Part shown: one piece after another, positions 28,345-37,892 of the stretch
Numbering within the stretch: the stretch's first letter is position 1
Layout of the letters: every line of letters begins with the position of its first letter
Origin: Psychrobacter sp. FME13
GTDB lineage: Bacteria > Pseudomonadota > Gammaproteobacteria > Pseudomonadales > Moraxellaceae
DNA: 48,874 nt
Reading direction: 5' to 3'
Assembly: GCF_014861395.1 (NCBI RefSeq)
Contig: NZ_RRYV01000009.1
Span: 1 to 48,874 of the forward strand
The notes under the pieces: generated by a model
Told to the model about the DNA's origin: nothing
Databases searched by the model: none
What the model saw: only the letters and a program-made list of their open reading frames with translations
Made by a program: the position numbers and the translations under genes

Positions 28345-28926
28345 CTAAACATATAAGTCATCATCGTCTTGATGCTCTGCTGTTGCTACTTCATCAAGAG
28401 CAGTAGTGACATCAGCATCTAGCTTTACTAAGAACTTTAGTTTTTGTGTTGCATCAATCGCCGTATTCCAGCTTTGTGTCTGGTAAGCGTCATTAAATCG
28501 TTGCGACTGGTTAGCTAAGCGCTCTGTAATTTGCGGATGTAACTGCTGTAAAGTTAGACGATTTTTATCTTCGGTGGCTTCATCTAAGTCCATACGCATT
28601 TCCATAGCGTCTTCTAAGAAGTCTAAGTCTGCGATTGAATGTTCTAGATTTTGAGCTTGATTTGCTATGTCTAATAGATAACTCGCACGACTATCAGGTG
28701 AGCTTAGTGTTTGATAAGCTTGATTGATCAGTGCTGAATATTTTTCAGACTTTAGCTGTGCTTGGATAATATTTGTCTGATTTTTGGCGACATTATCAGG
28801 GTGATAACGTTTTTGTAGCAGGCGTAAATGTTGATCGAGACTGTCTTGATTAACTTCAAACTGTACTGGCTGCTCAAATAAGGCAAAGAAGTTATCAAAC
28901 TGTGTTTCTGGTGTAATGTCTGTCAT
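28345..28926 (-). CDS. hscB: Co-chaperone HscB
   Basis: J-domain protein that brings IscU to HscA. The HPD motif is at 42-44 (RYHPDN), preceded by LDQHLRLLQKR; a C-terminal three-helix IscU-binding domain runs from about residue 95 and includes FLEDAMEMRMDLDEA. 193 aa (E. coli 171), with an acidic C-terminal tail of ~15 residues. AAGGCG is a reasonable ribosome-binding site. Confidence 0.94.
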   Translation of the reverse strand: MTDITPETQFDNFFALFEQPVQFEVNQDSLDQHLRLLQKRYHPDNVAKNQTNIIQAQLKSEKYSALINQAYQTLSSPDSRASYLLDIANQAQNLEHSIADLDFLEDAMEMRMDLDEATEDKNRLTLQQLHPQITERLANQSQRFNDAYQTQSWNTAIDATQKLKFLVKLDADVTTALDEVATAEHQDDDDLYV

Positions 28927-29046
28927 ATCATACGCCTTGCTTTTTTATTTGTTTAAAAAGGTCTGTTTGGCTGATGTTTTATAACTGAGTTTACGATGTA
29001 AACTGTTTGCCGTTATTTGGGCATCAATATTGGAAGATATAAACCA

Positions 29047-29367
29047 TTAGACCGTGAACGATTCACCACAACCACATTCGCCTTTTTGGTTAGGGTTACT
29101 GAATTTAAAGCCTTCGTTAAGACCTTCTTTTTCGTAGTCCATCAGCAAACCATCTAAATATACTAAGCTTTTAGGATCAATAAAGATGCTAACACCACGG
29201 CTTTCATAGCGTGTGTCATTTTCGTCAGGTGTGTCTACAAATTCTAAGACATAAGCCAACCCAGAGCATCCTGCTGTACGAATACCCACTCGAATGCCTT
29301 CGCCTTTACCGCGATTGTCCAAAAAGTCTCGAACATGCTGAGCGGCGCGTTCTGTCATTTCTATCAT
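29047..29367 (-). CDS. iscA: Iron-sulfur cluster assembly protein IscA
   Basis: A-type carrier of Fe-S clusters. Ligands Cys34 and Cys98/Cys100 (ECGCGESF) are in place, with [15 protein letters not shown] and [12 protein letters not shown]. The chosen ATG (29365-29367) has GGGAG at a good spacing and gives 106 aa (E. coli 107). It is separated from iscU by a 235-bp gap that contains a terminator-like hairpin. Confidence 0.95.
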   Translation of the reverse strand: MIEMTERAAQHVRDFLDNRGKGEGIRVGIRTAGCSGLAYVLEFVDTPDENDTRYESRGVSIFIDPKSLVYLDGLLMDYEKEGLNEGFKFSNPNQKGECGCGESFTV

Positions 29368-29477
29368 GCCAACTCCCATTGACTATTAATCATAAATATC
29401 AAAATATGTGTACACTGGCAATCAAAATCATGAGTTTGCCAAAGTAATATGCTAGCGACTATCAAGAAATTCAAGTA

Positions 29478-29518
29478 GAAAATAAAAGGTGACAATTACA
29501 TAAGTGTCATTGTCACCT
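29478..29518 (-). terminator. Terminator-like hairpin between iscU and iscA
   Basis: On the minus strand, AGGTGACAAT and ATTGTCACCT form a perfect 10-bp stem (29509-29518 / 29487-29496) with a 12-nt loop, followed by TTTTATTTT. It would end or thin out transcripts after iscU. Confidence 0.75.
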
Positions 29519-29602
29519 CTTTAGCGTCAGTAGCTGTTTTTAACGTATTACTGCTACCGTACGTGGCCAATCTAGCACCACATACAGACTAGTAGGTTCA
29601 GC

Positions 29603-30013
29603 TTAGATAGTAGCTTCTTCGGTTACTACTGCTGCGCCATGCTTACCTTGATAGTCGCTAATAGCGGCTTTAATAGCATCTTCTGCAAGTACAGAACAAT
29701 GTACTTTTACTGGTGGTAGTGCCAATTCTTCAGCAATGTGACTATTCTTGATTTCACCAGCTTGATCCAGGCTTTTGCCTTTGAGCCACTCGGTAACAAG
29801 TGAGCTTGAAGCAATGGCTGAACCGCAGCCGTAAGTTTTGAAGCGAGCATCTTCAATGATACCGTTATCATCGACTTGAATTTGTAAGCGCATTACATCA
29901 CCACAGGCTGGGGCACCAACCATACCAGTACCAACGTTTTTAGCGTTTTTGTCAAGGTTGCCAACGTTGCGTGGATTTTCGTAATGATCAATAACTTGGT
30001 CGCTATAGGCCAT
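29603..30013 (-). CDS. iscU: Fe-S cluster assembly scaffold IscU
   Basis: Scaffold on which clusters are built from IscS sulfur. Cys37, Asp39, Cys63, His105 and Cys106 are present, as is LPPVK (99-103), the HscA-binding motif. 136 aa, eight longer than in E. coli, with an acidic C-terminal tail. A strong AGGAGA precedes the ATG. Confidence 0.97.
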   Translation of the reverse strand: MAYSDQVIDHYENPRNVGNLDKNAKNVGTGMVGAPACGDVMRLQIQVDDNGIIEDARFKTYGCGSAIASSSLVTEWLKGKSLDQAGEIKNSHIAEELALPPVKVHCSVLAEDAIKAAISDYQGKHGAAVVTEEATI

Positions 30014-30121
30014 GGGGTTTTCTCCTAGTTAGATAATGAGCAGTGCTAATTGCTTTAAGGTGCTCCACTCATTGGTAATTGGGGTCAAACACTTAATTTT
30101 AATTGTCTGATCAATCGTTTA

Positions 30122-30143
30122 ATGGTTATTATTAGATAACCAT
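30122..30143 (-). other. Hairpin between iscS and iscU
   Basis: Perfect 8-bp stem ATGGTTAT / ATAACCAT with a 6-nt loop, 20 nt after the iscS stop. No T-run follows on the transcribed strand, so it is more likely an mRNA-stability element than a terminator. Confidence 0.4.
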
Positions 30144-30162
30144 ATCGTTGTTTGCGGTGGCT

Positions 30163-31389
30163 TTAGTGTTCAGCCCATTCCACTGAATTTAAATCAACAC
30201 CTTCTTGGTACATATCCCAAAGTGGTGATAAGGCACGTAATTTATCAACGGCTTCGTGCATCTGTTTGATAACAGTATCGATGTCTTCATCAGTCGTATA
30301 ACGGCCAAAGCTAAAGCGAATAGAGCTATGTGCCAATTCGTCTGGACGACCAATAGCACGTAGTACATATGATGGCTCAAGCGTCGCTGATGTACAGGCT
30401 GATCCTGAAGATACAGCGAGGTCTTTAAGTGACATCATGAGCGACTCACCTTCAACAAAGTTGAAGCTGATATTTACAATATTAGGTACGCTATTTTCAA
30501 GATCACCATTCAAGTAAATCTCTTCGATGTCTTGTAGGCCATCCCAAAGTCGTTGACGTAATTCAGCTGCGTGTGCATGGTCTTCTTCATAGCGCTCATT
30601 GGCTAAAGCAAATGCTGCTCCTAAACCAACGATCTGATGCGTTGGCAAAGTACCTGAACGCATACCACGCTCATGACCACCACCATGTTGCTCTGCTTTC
30701 AAACGAATACGTGGCTTGCGACGAACAAATAATGCGCCAATACCTTTAGGGCCGTATGCTTTATGGCCTGAAAAGCTCATTAAATCCACTTTCATCTCTT
30801 CAAGATTAACAGATATTTTGCCTACAGATTGTGCGCCATCGACATGGAATACGACACCAGCTTCACGAGTGATTTCACCAATTGCGGCAACATCAGTAAT
30901 TGTACCAAGCTCGTTGTTTACCATCATCAACGACACTAGAATGGTATCATCGCGTAATGCTGCTTTCACTTGCTCTGGCAAAATAAGACCAGTGCTTGGC
31001 TGTGGCTCAAGATAAGTAATCTCAAAACCTTCTTGCTCAAGCTCACGGCAAGTATCTAGTACTGCTTTATGTTCAATTTTGCTGGTGATGATGTGCTTAC
31101 CACGAGACTGATAAAAGTGTGCAGCGCCTTTAATAGCTAGGTTGTCAGATTCAGTTGCACCTGAAGTAAAAACGATTTCGCGTGGATCGGCATGGATAAC
31201 TTCAGCCACTTGCTGACGCGCCGTTTCTACTGCTTCTTCTGCTTGCCAGCCATAGCCATGCGAGCGTGAGGCCGGGTTGCCAAAGACACCATCTACAGTC
31301 AAATACTCGCTCATTTTGGCAGCAACTGACTTAGCAACTGGTGTAGTGGCGGCATAATCTAAGTATATAAGGTTGTTATGTTGGCTCAT
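30163..31389 (-). CDS. iscS: Cysteine desulfurase IscS
   Basis: PLP enzyme that takes sulfur from cysteine for Fe-S clusters and tRNA thiolation. The PLP lysine is in [12 protein letters not shown] and the persulfide cysteine in [14 protein letters not shown]. The C-terminal end matches E. coli IscS (404 aa; 408 here). It overlaps the iscR stop by the ATGA arrangement, and GAGG inside iscR serves as its ribosome-binding site, so the two are translationally linked. Confidence 0.97.
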   Translation of the reverse strand: MSQHNNLIYLDYAATTPVAKSVAAKMSEYLTVDGVFGNPASRSHGYGWQAEEAVETARQQVAEVIHADPREIVFTSGATESDNLAIKGAAHFYQSRGKHIITSKIEHKAVLDTCRELEQEGFEITYLEPQPSTGLILPEQVKAALRDDTILVSLMMVNNELGTITDVAAIGEITREAGVVFHVDGAQSVGKISVNLEEMKVDLMSFSGHKAYGPKGIGALFVRRKPRIRLKAEQHGGGHERGMRSGTLPTHQIVGLGAAFALANERYEEDHAHAAELRQRLWDGLQDIEEIYLNGDLENSVPNIVNISFNFVEGESLMMSLKDLAVSSGSACTSATLEPSYVLRAIGRPDELAHSSIRFSFGRYTTDEDIDTVIKQMHEAVDKLRALSPLWDMYQEGVDLNSVEWAEH

Positions 31390-31895
31390 GCTGGGTTTGC
31401 CTCGCTGTTCGATAGAGTAATAGTATTTATATCTTTTATGGAAATCTCTTTAGTAGAGCTATGCTGGCGTTCTGAGACCGACTGCACATTTTCCATGTCT
31501 AATAATTGTGCTAATGTTATATTATTCAAGTACTGTTCGATATGATTGGACAGTGCACACCACAAATCATGGGTTAGGCACATTGTACCACCTTGACAAT
31601 CACCGCGTCCTTCACACTGCATCGCATTAACTGACTCATCGACGGCTGATATGATGCTCATGACATCTATTTCATGTAATGGCTTGGCTAAATAGTAACC
31701 ACCTGCGGCACCACGAATACTGGTAACAAGTCCACGTTTGCGAAGTTTGGAGAATAGTTGTTCAAGGTAAGAGATAGAAATCGATTGCCGTTGAGCGATA
31801 TCAGATAAAGATACTGCGTTTTCTTGTTGGCTCGTTTGTAATGCCAAATCTAGTAACGCAGTAACGGCATATCTGCCTCGAGTAGTCAAACGCAT
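31386..31895 (-). CDS. iscR: Fe-S cluster-dependent regulator IscR
   Basis: Rrf2-family repressor of the isc operon; it senses cluster supply through its own 2Fe-2S cluster. The winged-helix N-terminus [19 protein letters not shown] is typical. Ligands Cys94, Cys100, Cys106 and His109 have exactly the E. coli spacing. 169 aa. GGAG lies just before the ATG. A promoter overlapping a type 1 IscR-like site lies ~170 bp upstream. Confidence 0.97.
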   Translation of the reverse strand: MRLTTRGRYAVTALLDLALQTSQQENAVSLSDIAQRQSISISYLEQLFSKLRKRGLVTSIRGAAGGYYLAKPLHEIDVMSIISAVDESVNAMQCEGRGDCQGGTMCLTHDLWCALSNHIEQYLNNITLAQLLDMENVQSVSERQHSSTKEISIKDINTITLSNSEANPA

Positions 31896-31961
31896 GTGTT
31901 ATCTCCAAACTTTTACATTATTTTTATTTAACAACGATCTTAGCGGAATGATATTTGTCAT

Positions 31962-31983
31962 AACTTATATCAATGTATAAGTT
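31962..31983 (-). other. Dyad in iscR leader
   Basis: Perfect 8-bp inverted repeat AACTTATA / TATAAGTT with a 6-nt centre, in the iscR leader about 70 nt before the start. Could be a leader hairpin or a second operator. Confidence 0.4.
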
Positions 31984-32069
31984 GCTGATATAAATTCTGA
32001 ATAGCTAAGTTGTGTCTTATCGCTATTAAACAACAGATGGTTAACCCGATGTGTGCAACGATTAAGGTA

Positions 32070-32100
32070 ATTATACTTAATCCTGAGTAAATTAGTCAAG
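32070..32100 (-). promoter_or_regulatory. isc promoter with IscR type 1-like site
   Basis: On the minus strand, TTGACT (-35, 32094-32099), 18-bp spacer, TATAAT (-10, 32070-32075). The bases TTGACTaattTACTCagg across the -35 and spacer match the general type 1 IscR motif (GACT, 4 bp, the tACTC half, G-rich end). This predicts repression by cluster-loaded IscR. Confidence 0.7.
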
Positions 32101-32139
32101 ATTAAAATGTGGTTGAATGGTTAATCAATCTTATTACTA

Positions 32140-32177
32140 TGATTGATAAAAACAATGGTGATTGATAAAAACAATGG
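32140..32177. repeat. 19-bp tandem duplication
   Basis: TGATTGATAAAAACAATGG occurs twice head to tail without a mismatch, just upstream of the isc promoter. Probably a recent slippage duplication. Confidence 0.85.
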
Positions 32178-32299
32178 TCGGAGAGGAGGGTGGAAATCAG
32201 GTTGTGCGTAGTAAAGGTCAACCCATTTAAATGACCATTGGCTGAATCAAAGGTAGGTTGAACATTGTTATCAATGTTAAATAAAGGAGGCACCCATAC

Positions 32300-32394
32300 A
32301 ACCATGTGATACTGGCATACATCTTCCTTGCTATGACTGCGGAAACAAAGCCTACGCAAAATGCACCCAGTGTTGCTGTATTTTTTTTATAGTG
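32300..32394. repeat. Family B repeat, copy 1
   Basis: From ACCATGTGATACTGGCATA to TTTATAGTG this aligns with 38575-38673, sharing the blocks TTCCTTGCT, CTACGCAAAATGCACCCAGT and GCTGT. Same orientation in the window. Between iscR and the next gene I see no coding region. Confidence 0.8.
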
Positions 32395-32471
32395 AGTCAA
32401 ATATATGATGACTGAATATGCACCATGTTTCACTCATAAAAAAGCCATAGCTTCGGGTTAAGTGAGCTAAA

Positions 32472-33116
32472 TCAGCTAATCAATAATGCAGTGATTGCGA
32501 TAATCATGATAATAAGTGCAGCGATGGTTACGATAATAAGTGTTTTTTGCTTGCTTTGTAATTCTTTGGTCGTGGTTTCAAGCTCGCGATTTTTCATGGT
32601 TAGGGTATTGATTTGGGTTTGCTGTTCTTTAATACGTAATTTGTAGTTTTCTTTTTTTTCTTCGGTTTCAGCTTCGGTAGGTTTAGACTTGTCTTTGCCG
32701 CCTTTAAATTTTTTAACCAAGCCTTGAATCAAGCTAGCAACTCCGAGCTGCATAATAAACTGTTTGACCAGCTGTACTTGCACGGATTCGCCGCGCATTT
32801 GTAACTTTTCAGTCGTTTCACTGTCGTGTGTCGTGATGGCATTGATAACTTGGATGCTATAAGCATTGATGATGACATCAGGCTCACTGCGTCCCACTGG
32901 TAACTGGGCATCCAATAAAACGCCTTTGGTACTGAAAGTAGCAAAAACTTCAACATGAGGTAGATATAAGCGTAGGGCGACGACAGTACCTTGCTTAGCA
33001 AGGGGATAAGCGGCTTTACGTAGTTCAGGATCTAAACGTAACAATAATGTCAACGCCGACTCGGTGAACATCAGAACGATATTAGAAAAAGAGTGAGACA
33101 ACGTAGAACGCTTCAT
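32472..33116 (-). CDS. SCP2/UbiJ-like protein with coiled coil and C-terminal anchor
   Basis: Not firmly recognised. Residues ~15-130 have the helix/strand order and phrases (PDVIINAYS, EKLQMRGESVQVQLVKQF) of an SCP2 sterol-carrier-like domain such as that of UbiJ. A Lys/Glu-rich coiled coil (about 140-190) follows, then one strong C-terminal helix IIVTIAALIIMIIAITALLI (about 193-212) at the very end, so it is predicted to be tail-anchored in the inner membrane. A ubiquinone-related role is a guess from the fold alone; ubiE and ubiB are not nearby. 214 aa; weak ribosome-binding site. Confidence 0.55.
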   Translation of the reverse strand: MKRSTLSHSFSNIVLMFTESALTLLLRLDPELRKAAYPLAKQGTVVALRLYLPHVEVFATFSTKGVLLDAQLPVGRSEPDVIINAYSIQVINAITTHDSETTEKLQMRGESVQVQLVKQFIMQLGVASLIQGLVKKFKGGKDKSKPTEAETEEKKENYKLRIKEQQTQINTLTMKNRELETTTKELQSKQKTLIIVTIAALIIMIIAITALLIS

Positions 33117-33655
33117 GTAGATAATCCGTTTTTGTATGTATTACATTAAAAATTAGAAATAAACAAGCGTCACAACACATCTGAAATATATCGTTCGACT
33201 ATCAGTATGCAGTGATATTTTGCCTATAGTAACGTCTTTATAATAAAAAGTAACGCTAGTTTCTGTCAGTGCTTAAGTTATTACTTTACAATTTACAAGT
33301 CAACAAAGACACTGGTATTTATGACTGATAATGTATTAGTATTAGCTGCCAAGTCTTTGACACGAAAGGACGACATATAGTCAGTTATTTCAAAAACAAT
33401 CAAGTCTCTCTAATATTAAGCATTGATAGAGCAATTGCAGATACTTTGCGTAACATTGAGTGTCAAATACGTAGTACAGTAGACAAAAATATGTAAAATC
33501 GCTTGCGCTCCTTATGCTGCCTTGATATAAAGACGATAACAAAGCGAGACCTGTTAGTACATTAATCAGGCGGTTTTTATTGCTTAAATGCTATGAGAGC
33601 GTTAAAATGCTTGGCGTGAGCGTTTATTATCCCCCTTAAACTTGAAGGAAATTTT
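33117..33655. other. 539-bp gene-free stretch before hupB
   Basis: Divergent intergenic region. The hupB promoter candidate sits at 33503-33531. I see no gene, no repeat copy and no strong hairpin in the rest; it is AT-rich with stops in all frames. Confidence 0.5.
33503..33531 (+). promoter_or_regulatory. Candidate hupB promoter
   Basis: TTGCGC, 17-bp spacer, TATAAA; leaves a leader of about 120 nt. Confidence 0.5.
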
Positions 33656-33928
33656 ATGAATAAGTCAGAATTAATCGATAGCATCGCAGACAAAAGTGGT
33701 CTAAATAAAACCCAAGCTGGTGATGCATTGAATGCTGTTATGGAAAGTGTTGGTGAAGCGCTAGAAGCTGGCGATAGCATCTCATTAGTTGGTTTTGGTA
33801 CTTTTAGCGTAAAAGACCGTAAAGCCCGCACTGGCCGTAACCCTAAGACTGGTGAAGAGCTTAGCATTCCAGCAAGCAAAGTACCAAGCTTTAAAGCTGG
33901 CAAAAACTTAAAAGAGCGCTTGAACTAA
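33656..33928 (+). CDS. hupB: DNA-binding protein HU-beta
   Basis: Histone-like nucleoid protein that bends DNA with little sequence preference. [27 protein letters not shown] and [14 protein letters not shown] are the HU signature from start to end; 90 aa, the exact HU-beta length. GAAGGA precedes the ATG. hupB-ppiD order matches E. coli. Ends in a strong terminator. Confidence 0.97.
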   Translation: MNKSELIDSIADKSGLNKTQAGDALNAVMESVGEALEAGDSISLVGFGTFSVKDRKARTGRNPKTGEELSIPASKVPSFKAGKNLKERLN

Positions 33929-34045
33929 GCCGTTTTATTATAAGCAGACATTGTGTGATGACGTAATATACGACAAAGCAAAGTCTGTAAATAATGAAAT
34001 AATAGATGATGTATCGTATCGCTTTAAGCTATAATGTACATTATC

Positions 34046-34076
34046 AAAAAGCACCTAAATATTAGGTGCTTTTTTT
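34046..34076 (+). terminator. Intrinsic terminator after hupB
   Basis: GCACCTAA / TTAGGTGC flanked by A5 and T6. A 14-bp palindrome ATAATGTACATTAT lies just before it (34031-34044). Confidence 0.93.
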
Positions 34077-34130
34077 ATTGCGACAGTTTGTAGCATGCAG
34101 CGTGAATATTTTGAGTCTACACCAAAAATC

Positions 34131-34161
34131 ACGTATCATAGGGCGCGCGCGATAGATACGT
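34131..34161. other. GC-rich dyad between hupB and ppiD
   Basis: ACGTATC / GATACGT, a perfect 7-bp pair around a centre containing GCGCGCGC, unusual in this AT-rich chromosome. No T-run follows. The rest of 34077-34312 shows no gene. Confidence 0.4.
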
Positions 34162-34312
34162 TGTTTAAATAAGATGGCTTTGATTCGCCTTATTCTTTTA
34201 TATCAAATGCACGCGTGCTTACTCTTACCATTGCCAGTTTAAATAGCATTGATTTTCATATTAATATTACAATGGTTTTTCATCAATATAGGTTAATAAA
34301 GCAGAGATAACT

Positions 34313-36187
34313 ATGGATAAGTTGCGCGATTTTTTAAAAACCTGGCCAGGTCGCATTTTATTGATTTTATGCCTATCGCCGCTCGCTCTATTGGGTATCG
34401 AAAGCTATTTGGGAGCAGGAGTCGATCCCAACCAAGTTGCTCAGGTAGGTGATGCCAGCGTGGGACTGACTCAATATCAGTCTGCTGTCAATAGCCGTCG
34501 TACTGAGGTATTAGAACAAGTTGATGATGCCAGCTTATTAAATGAAGATGTGCTGCATGAGCAAGTATTAAAAGGTTTGATTGACCGTACGCTACTAGAG
34601 CAGCAAGCCGGCAAGTTGGGTATGACCGTCTCTGATGACACAATTAACCGTTTGTTACGTCAAGAAGAGGTTTTTCAGGATGCTGATGGTAACTTTTCTA
34701 ACGATCAATTTGCCAGTTTTTTGCGTCAGCGCAATATGACGAAAAATCAACTGTTTGCTGAGTTTCGTAATCAGCTCAGTCTGGACCAGCTCAATGCCAG
34801 TATCGTTAGTACCGCAGTGTATCCCATGCAAGCGGTCAGTCAGTTGATAGACCTGCAGCTTGAGTCGCGCAATATTTGGTTGTACCGTTTTAATTGGCAA
34901 GATTATACGGATCAGGTTAACGTAAGTGCGGGTGATATCCAAACTTATTATGATGCCAATAAAGAGACACTCAAAAGTGCGGCAATGGTAGATTTGGCTT
35001 ATCTGCAACTCAGCCCTCAAACTATTCAGGTAACTGACATTACGACAGAAGATTTGCAGCAGCAATATGAGGCTTATAAGCAAGAGCAAGCAATCGTTGA
35101 TGAGCGTCAAATCAGTCAAATTCTATTAACCGGTGATGATGCTAAAGCAAGAGCAGATCAGGTTAAAGCTCGTCTAGATAATGGAGAGTCTTTTGTCGCC
35201 TTAGCAAAATCAGAGTCAGATGATCCATCAGGAGAAACAGGTGGTGCTATCGGTCTCTTTAACCCTTCGGTATTTGGTAATGACGCGGTAGCCGTTGAAG
35301 ATGCCCTAAAAGGACTGAGTGTTGGCGATGTGACAACCCCTGTTAAGACCAGTTTTGGTTATCAGATATTTACGGTTACTGAAGACAATGGCAGCGCTAT
35401 ACCGACACTAGAAAGCATGCGTGATGAGTTAACAGCTCGAGCGACAGAGTATAAGCGTCAAGAGATGTATGCAGACAAAATGACAGCGATTAATGACATG
35501 GCAGCAGATGGCTTTAGTATCGAAGATATCGCTGAGCAAGAGAATGTCACATTGAAAAGCATCAAAGATTATCGTAAAGAGAATAATAGCTCAGCATTGC
35601 CTCAACCAGCAGTGATTAAGCAAGCCTTTGATGAATTTACCCTTCAGGATCAGGCTGTGACTGCCGGTATTGAAGTAGGTGCTGGAACAGTATGGGTGCA
35701 ACCAAGTAACTATCGTCCTACTAAGACGCTGACTTTAGAAGCTGCCACGCCAAGAGTGACTCAGATACTACATCAGCAAAAAGCCACAGCATTGGCACTA
35801 AAAGAAGCCAAAGCACTGGCCACTGGTATTAAGATTCCAGCTGATATTAGTCAGCAACCAGTTGCACTTCAGTCATTAGGTACAGTAAATCGTCAAACAC
35901 CACTATTGACAGAAAAAGAGCGCGGATTGGCGTTTAGTCAGCAAGCTGCTAACAATGGTGTCGTTGCTATCGCTAGTGAGACTGAAATAGGTGCTACTCT
36001 GCTAGTCGGTGATCGTATTAAAACAGAACCGCAGTCTCAATTGACTGATGACCAACGTGCGCAAACGGCGACTATTATCCGTGATAATTTGGGTCAAGAT
36101 CAACTGCAAGATTATCTGGATTATCTACGTTTGGTATATAAAGTTGAGATCAATGATGCCAATGTAGCGAATGCGCAAGGGCGTTAA
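34313..36187 (+). CDS. ppiD: Periplasmic folding chaperone PpiD
   Basis: Inner-membrane-anchored SurA/PpiD-type protein near the Sec translocon that helps newly exported outer-membrane proteins. One N-terminal helix (about residues 13-32) after the short basic MDKLRDFLKTWPGR, a SurA-N-like region (about 35-180), then a parvulin domain (about 265-360) with QISQILL and SFGYQIFTV. 624 aa (E. coli 623). E. coli PpiD has lost isomerase activity; I cannot tell here. The downstream terminator is shared with purH. Confidence 0.92.
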   Translation: MDKLRDFLKTWPGRILLILCLSPLALLGIESYLGAGVDPNQVAQVGDASVGLTQYQSAVNSRRTEVLEQVDDASLLNEDVLHEQVLKGLIDRTLLEQQAGKLGMTVSDDTINRLLRQEEVFQDADGNFSNDQFASFLRQRNMTKNQLFAEFRNQLSLDQLNASIVSTAVYPMQAVSQLIDLQLESRNIWLYRFNWQDYTDQVNVSAGDIQTYYDANKETLKSAAMVDLAYLQLSPQTIQVTDITTEDLQQQYEAYKQEQAIVDERQISQILLTGDDAKARADQVKARLDNGESFVALAKSESDDPSGETGGAIGLFNPSVFGNDAVAVEDALKGLSVGDVTTPVKTSFGYQIFTVTEDNGSAIPTLESMRDELTARATEYKRQEMYADKMTAINDMAADGFSIEDIAEQENVTLKSIKDYRKENNSSALPQPAVIKQAFDEFTLQDQAVTAGIEVGAGTVWVQPSNYRPTKTLTLEAATPRVTQILHQQKATALALKEAKALATGIKIPADISQQPVALQSLGTVNRQTPLLTEKERGLAFSQQAANNGVVAIASETEIGATLLVGDRIKTEPQSQLTDDQRAQTATIIRDNLGQDQLQDYLDYLRLVYKVEINDANVANAQGR

Positions 36188-36206
36188 GTTAAGTATTGAT
36201 AAGTAC

Positions 36207-36245
36207 AAAAAAAGCCACTGTAGATATATCTACAGTGGCTTTTTT
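36207..36245. terminator. Bidirectional terminator between ppiD and purH
   Basis: GCCACTGTAGA / TCTACAGTGGC with TATA loop and A-run/T-run flanks: a perfect stem of at least 16 bp. Very strong in both directions. Confidence 0.95.
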
Positions 36246-36257
36246 ATGCTCGTACTA

Positions 36258-36288
36258 TCCACGTCAGTCTTATTGCGTATGACGTGGA
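36258..36288 (-). other. Extra hairpin after purH
   Basis: Perfect 9-bp repeat TCCACGTCA / TGACGTGGA with a 13-nt loop, 10 nt after the purH stop and before the shared terminator. Confidence 0.5.
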
Positions 36289-36298
36289 CTCTGGTTTC

Positions 36299-37879
36299 TT
36301 AATGGCGGAAATGGCGCATACCAGTGAAGACCATCGCGATGCCATGCTCATTTGCTGCAGCAATGGTTTCGTCATCACGCATAGAGCCACCTGGCTGGAT
36401 GATAGCAGAGATGCCTACTGCAGCAGCGTTATCGATACCATCACGGAATGGGAAGAAAGCGTCTGATGCCATAACAGCGCCTTCAGTCGCTAATCCAGCA
36501 TGCTCTGCTTTGATAGCAGCGATACGAGCTGAGTTAACGCGGCTCATCTGACCTGCGCCCACACCGATAGTGCGCTGTCCTTTAGCATAGACAATGGCGT
36601 TAGATTTAACGTATTTGGCCACATTCCAGCTGAACAATAGATCTGCAATTTGTGCTTCGGTTGGTTGTACGTCTGTGACGATTTTTAAATCGTTAGCCGT
36701 AATTAAACCAAGATCTTGTTCTTGGACTAGTAAGCCGCCGTTGACGCGCTTATAGTCAAGTTGAGGGTCACGTTGATTTGGTGCTGGTAGCTCACCGCAT
36801 ACCAATACACGTACGTTTTTCTTAGCAGCCGTTGCTTCGAGCACACCATCTTCGATACTAGGCGCAATAATCACTTCTACAAATTGATTGTCGATAATGG
36901 CTTTTGCTGCTGCAAGTGTTAATGGGCGGTTGAAGGCGATAATACCACCAAATGAAGACTCAGGATCGGTGCTAAATGCAGTGTTATAGGCAACTACTTG
37001 GTCATTGTCAACCGCGACACCACAAGGGTTGGCGTGTTTTACGATGACACAAGCTGGAGTGCTGAAAGCTTTAACGCATTCAAGAGCTGCATCAGTGTCA
37101 GCGATATTGTTATAAGAGAGTGCTTTACCTTGTAGCTGCTTAGCAGTCGCTATAGAGGCCTGTTGGCTCTTTAGAGGTTGATTTTCGATGTAGAAAGCAG
37201 CGTTTTGATGTGGGTTTTCGCCGTAGCGTAAGTCTTGTGCTTTCTCAAGCTGCACATTGAATGTACGCGAGAAATTTTCTGGTTCTTGGTTTTCGTTCAC
37301 ACGGCTACCTAAGAAGTTGGCAATCATACCATCGTATTGGGCTGTATGTTCGAAAGCTTTAACTGCTAAGTCATAGCGTAGAGCAGAGGACAGTTTGGTG
37401 CTATCGCCTAAAGCAGTCAGGATACGATCGTAATCTGTTGGATCAGTGACGATACCCACGTGGGCGTGGTTTTTTGCAGCCGAACGTACCATAGTAGGGC
37501 CGCCAATATCGATATTTTCGATAGCGTCATTCATAGTCACATCAGCACGAGCAATGGTTTCAGCAAATGGGTATAAATTTACTACCACCAAATTAATGCG
37601 CTCAATGGCGTATTCGCTCATGACAGCATCGTCTGTACCGCGGCGCCCTAAGATACCACCATGGATTTTAGGGTGTAGCGTTTTTACACGACCATCCATC
37701 ATTTCAGGGAAACCAGTATAGTCTGAGACTTCGGTGACAGCGACGTTGTTTTCTGTGAGCAGTCGATAAGTCCCGCCAGTAGACAGTAAGCCAAAACCTG
37801 CTTTGATAAGGCCTTGAGCAAATTCAACAATATTAGTTTTATCGGAGACCGATAATAGAGCAAGTGGGGTAGTACTCAT
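36299..37879 (-). CDS. purH: Bifunctional AICAR transformylase/IMP cyclohydrolase
   Basis: Last two steps of purine synthesis to IMP. The N-terminal cyclohydrolase (about 1-200) has [21 protein letters not shown] and [12 protein letters not shown]; the C-terminal transformylase has KHANPCGVA (catalytic Lys-His), FGGIIAFNR and DAFFPFRDG. From ATG 37877-37879 it is 526 aa (E. coli 529), with GGAAG 8 nt upstream; the frame runs ten codons further. A terminator-like hairpin ends 2 nt before that ribosome-binding site, so purH expression may depend on read-through from fis. Confidence 0.97.
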   Translation of the reverse strand: MSTTPLALLSVSDKTNIVEFAQGLIKAGFGLLSTGGTYRLLTENNVAVTEVSDYTGFPEMMDGRVKTLHPKIHGGILGRRGTDDAVMSEYAIERINLVVVNLYPFAETIARADVTMNDAIENIDIGGPTMVRSAAKNHAHVGIVTDPTDYDRILTALGDSTKLSSALRYDLAVKAFEHTAQYDGMIANFLGSRVNENQEPENFSRTFNVQLEKAQDLRYGENPHQNAAFYIENQPLKSQQASIATAKQLQGKALSYNNIADTDAALECVKAFSTPACVIVKHANPCGVAVDNDQVVAYNTAFSTDPESSFGGIIAFNRPLTLAAAKAIIDNQFVEVIIAPSIEDGVLEATAAKKNVRVLVCGELPAPNQRDPQLDYKRVNGGLLVQEQDLGLITANDLKIVTDVQPTEAQIADLLFSWNVAKYVKSNAIVYAKGQRTIGVGAGQMSRVNSARIAAIKAEHAGLATEGAVMASDAFFPFRDGIDNAAAVGISAIIQPGGSMRDDETIAAANEHGIAMVFTGMRHFRH

Positions 37880-37892
37880 AAAAAAACTTCCA

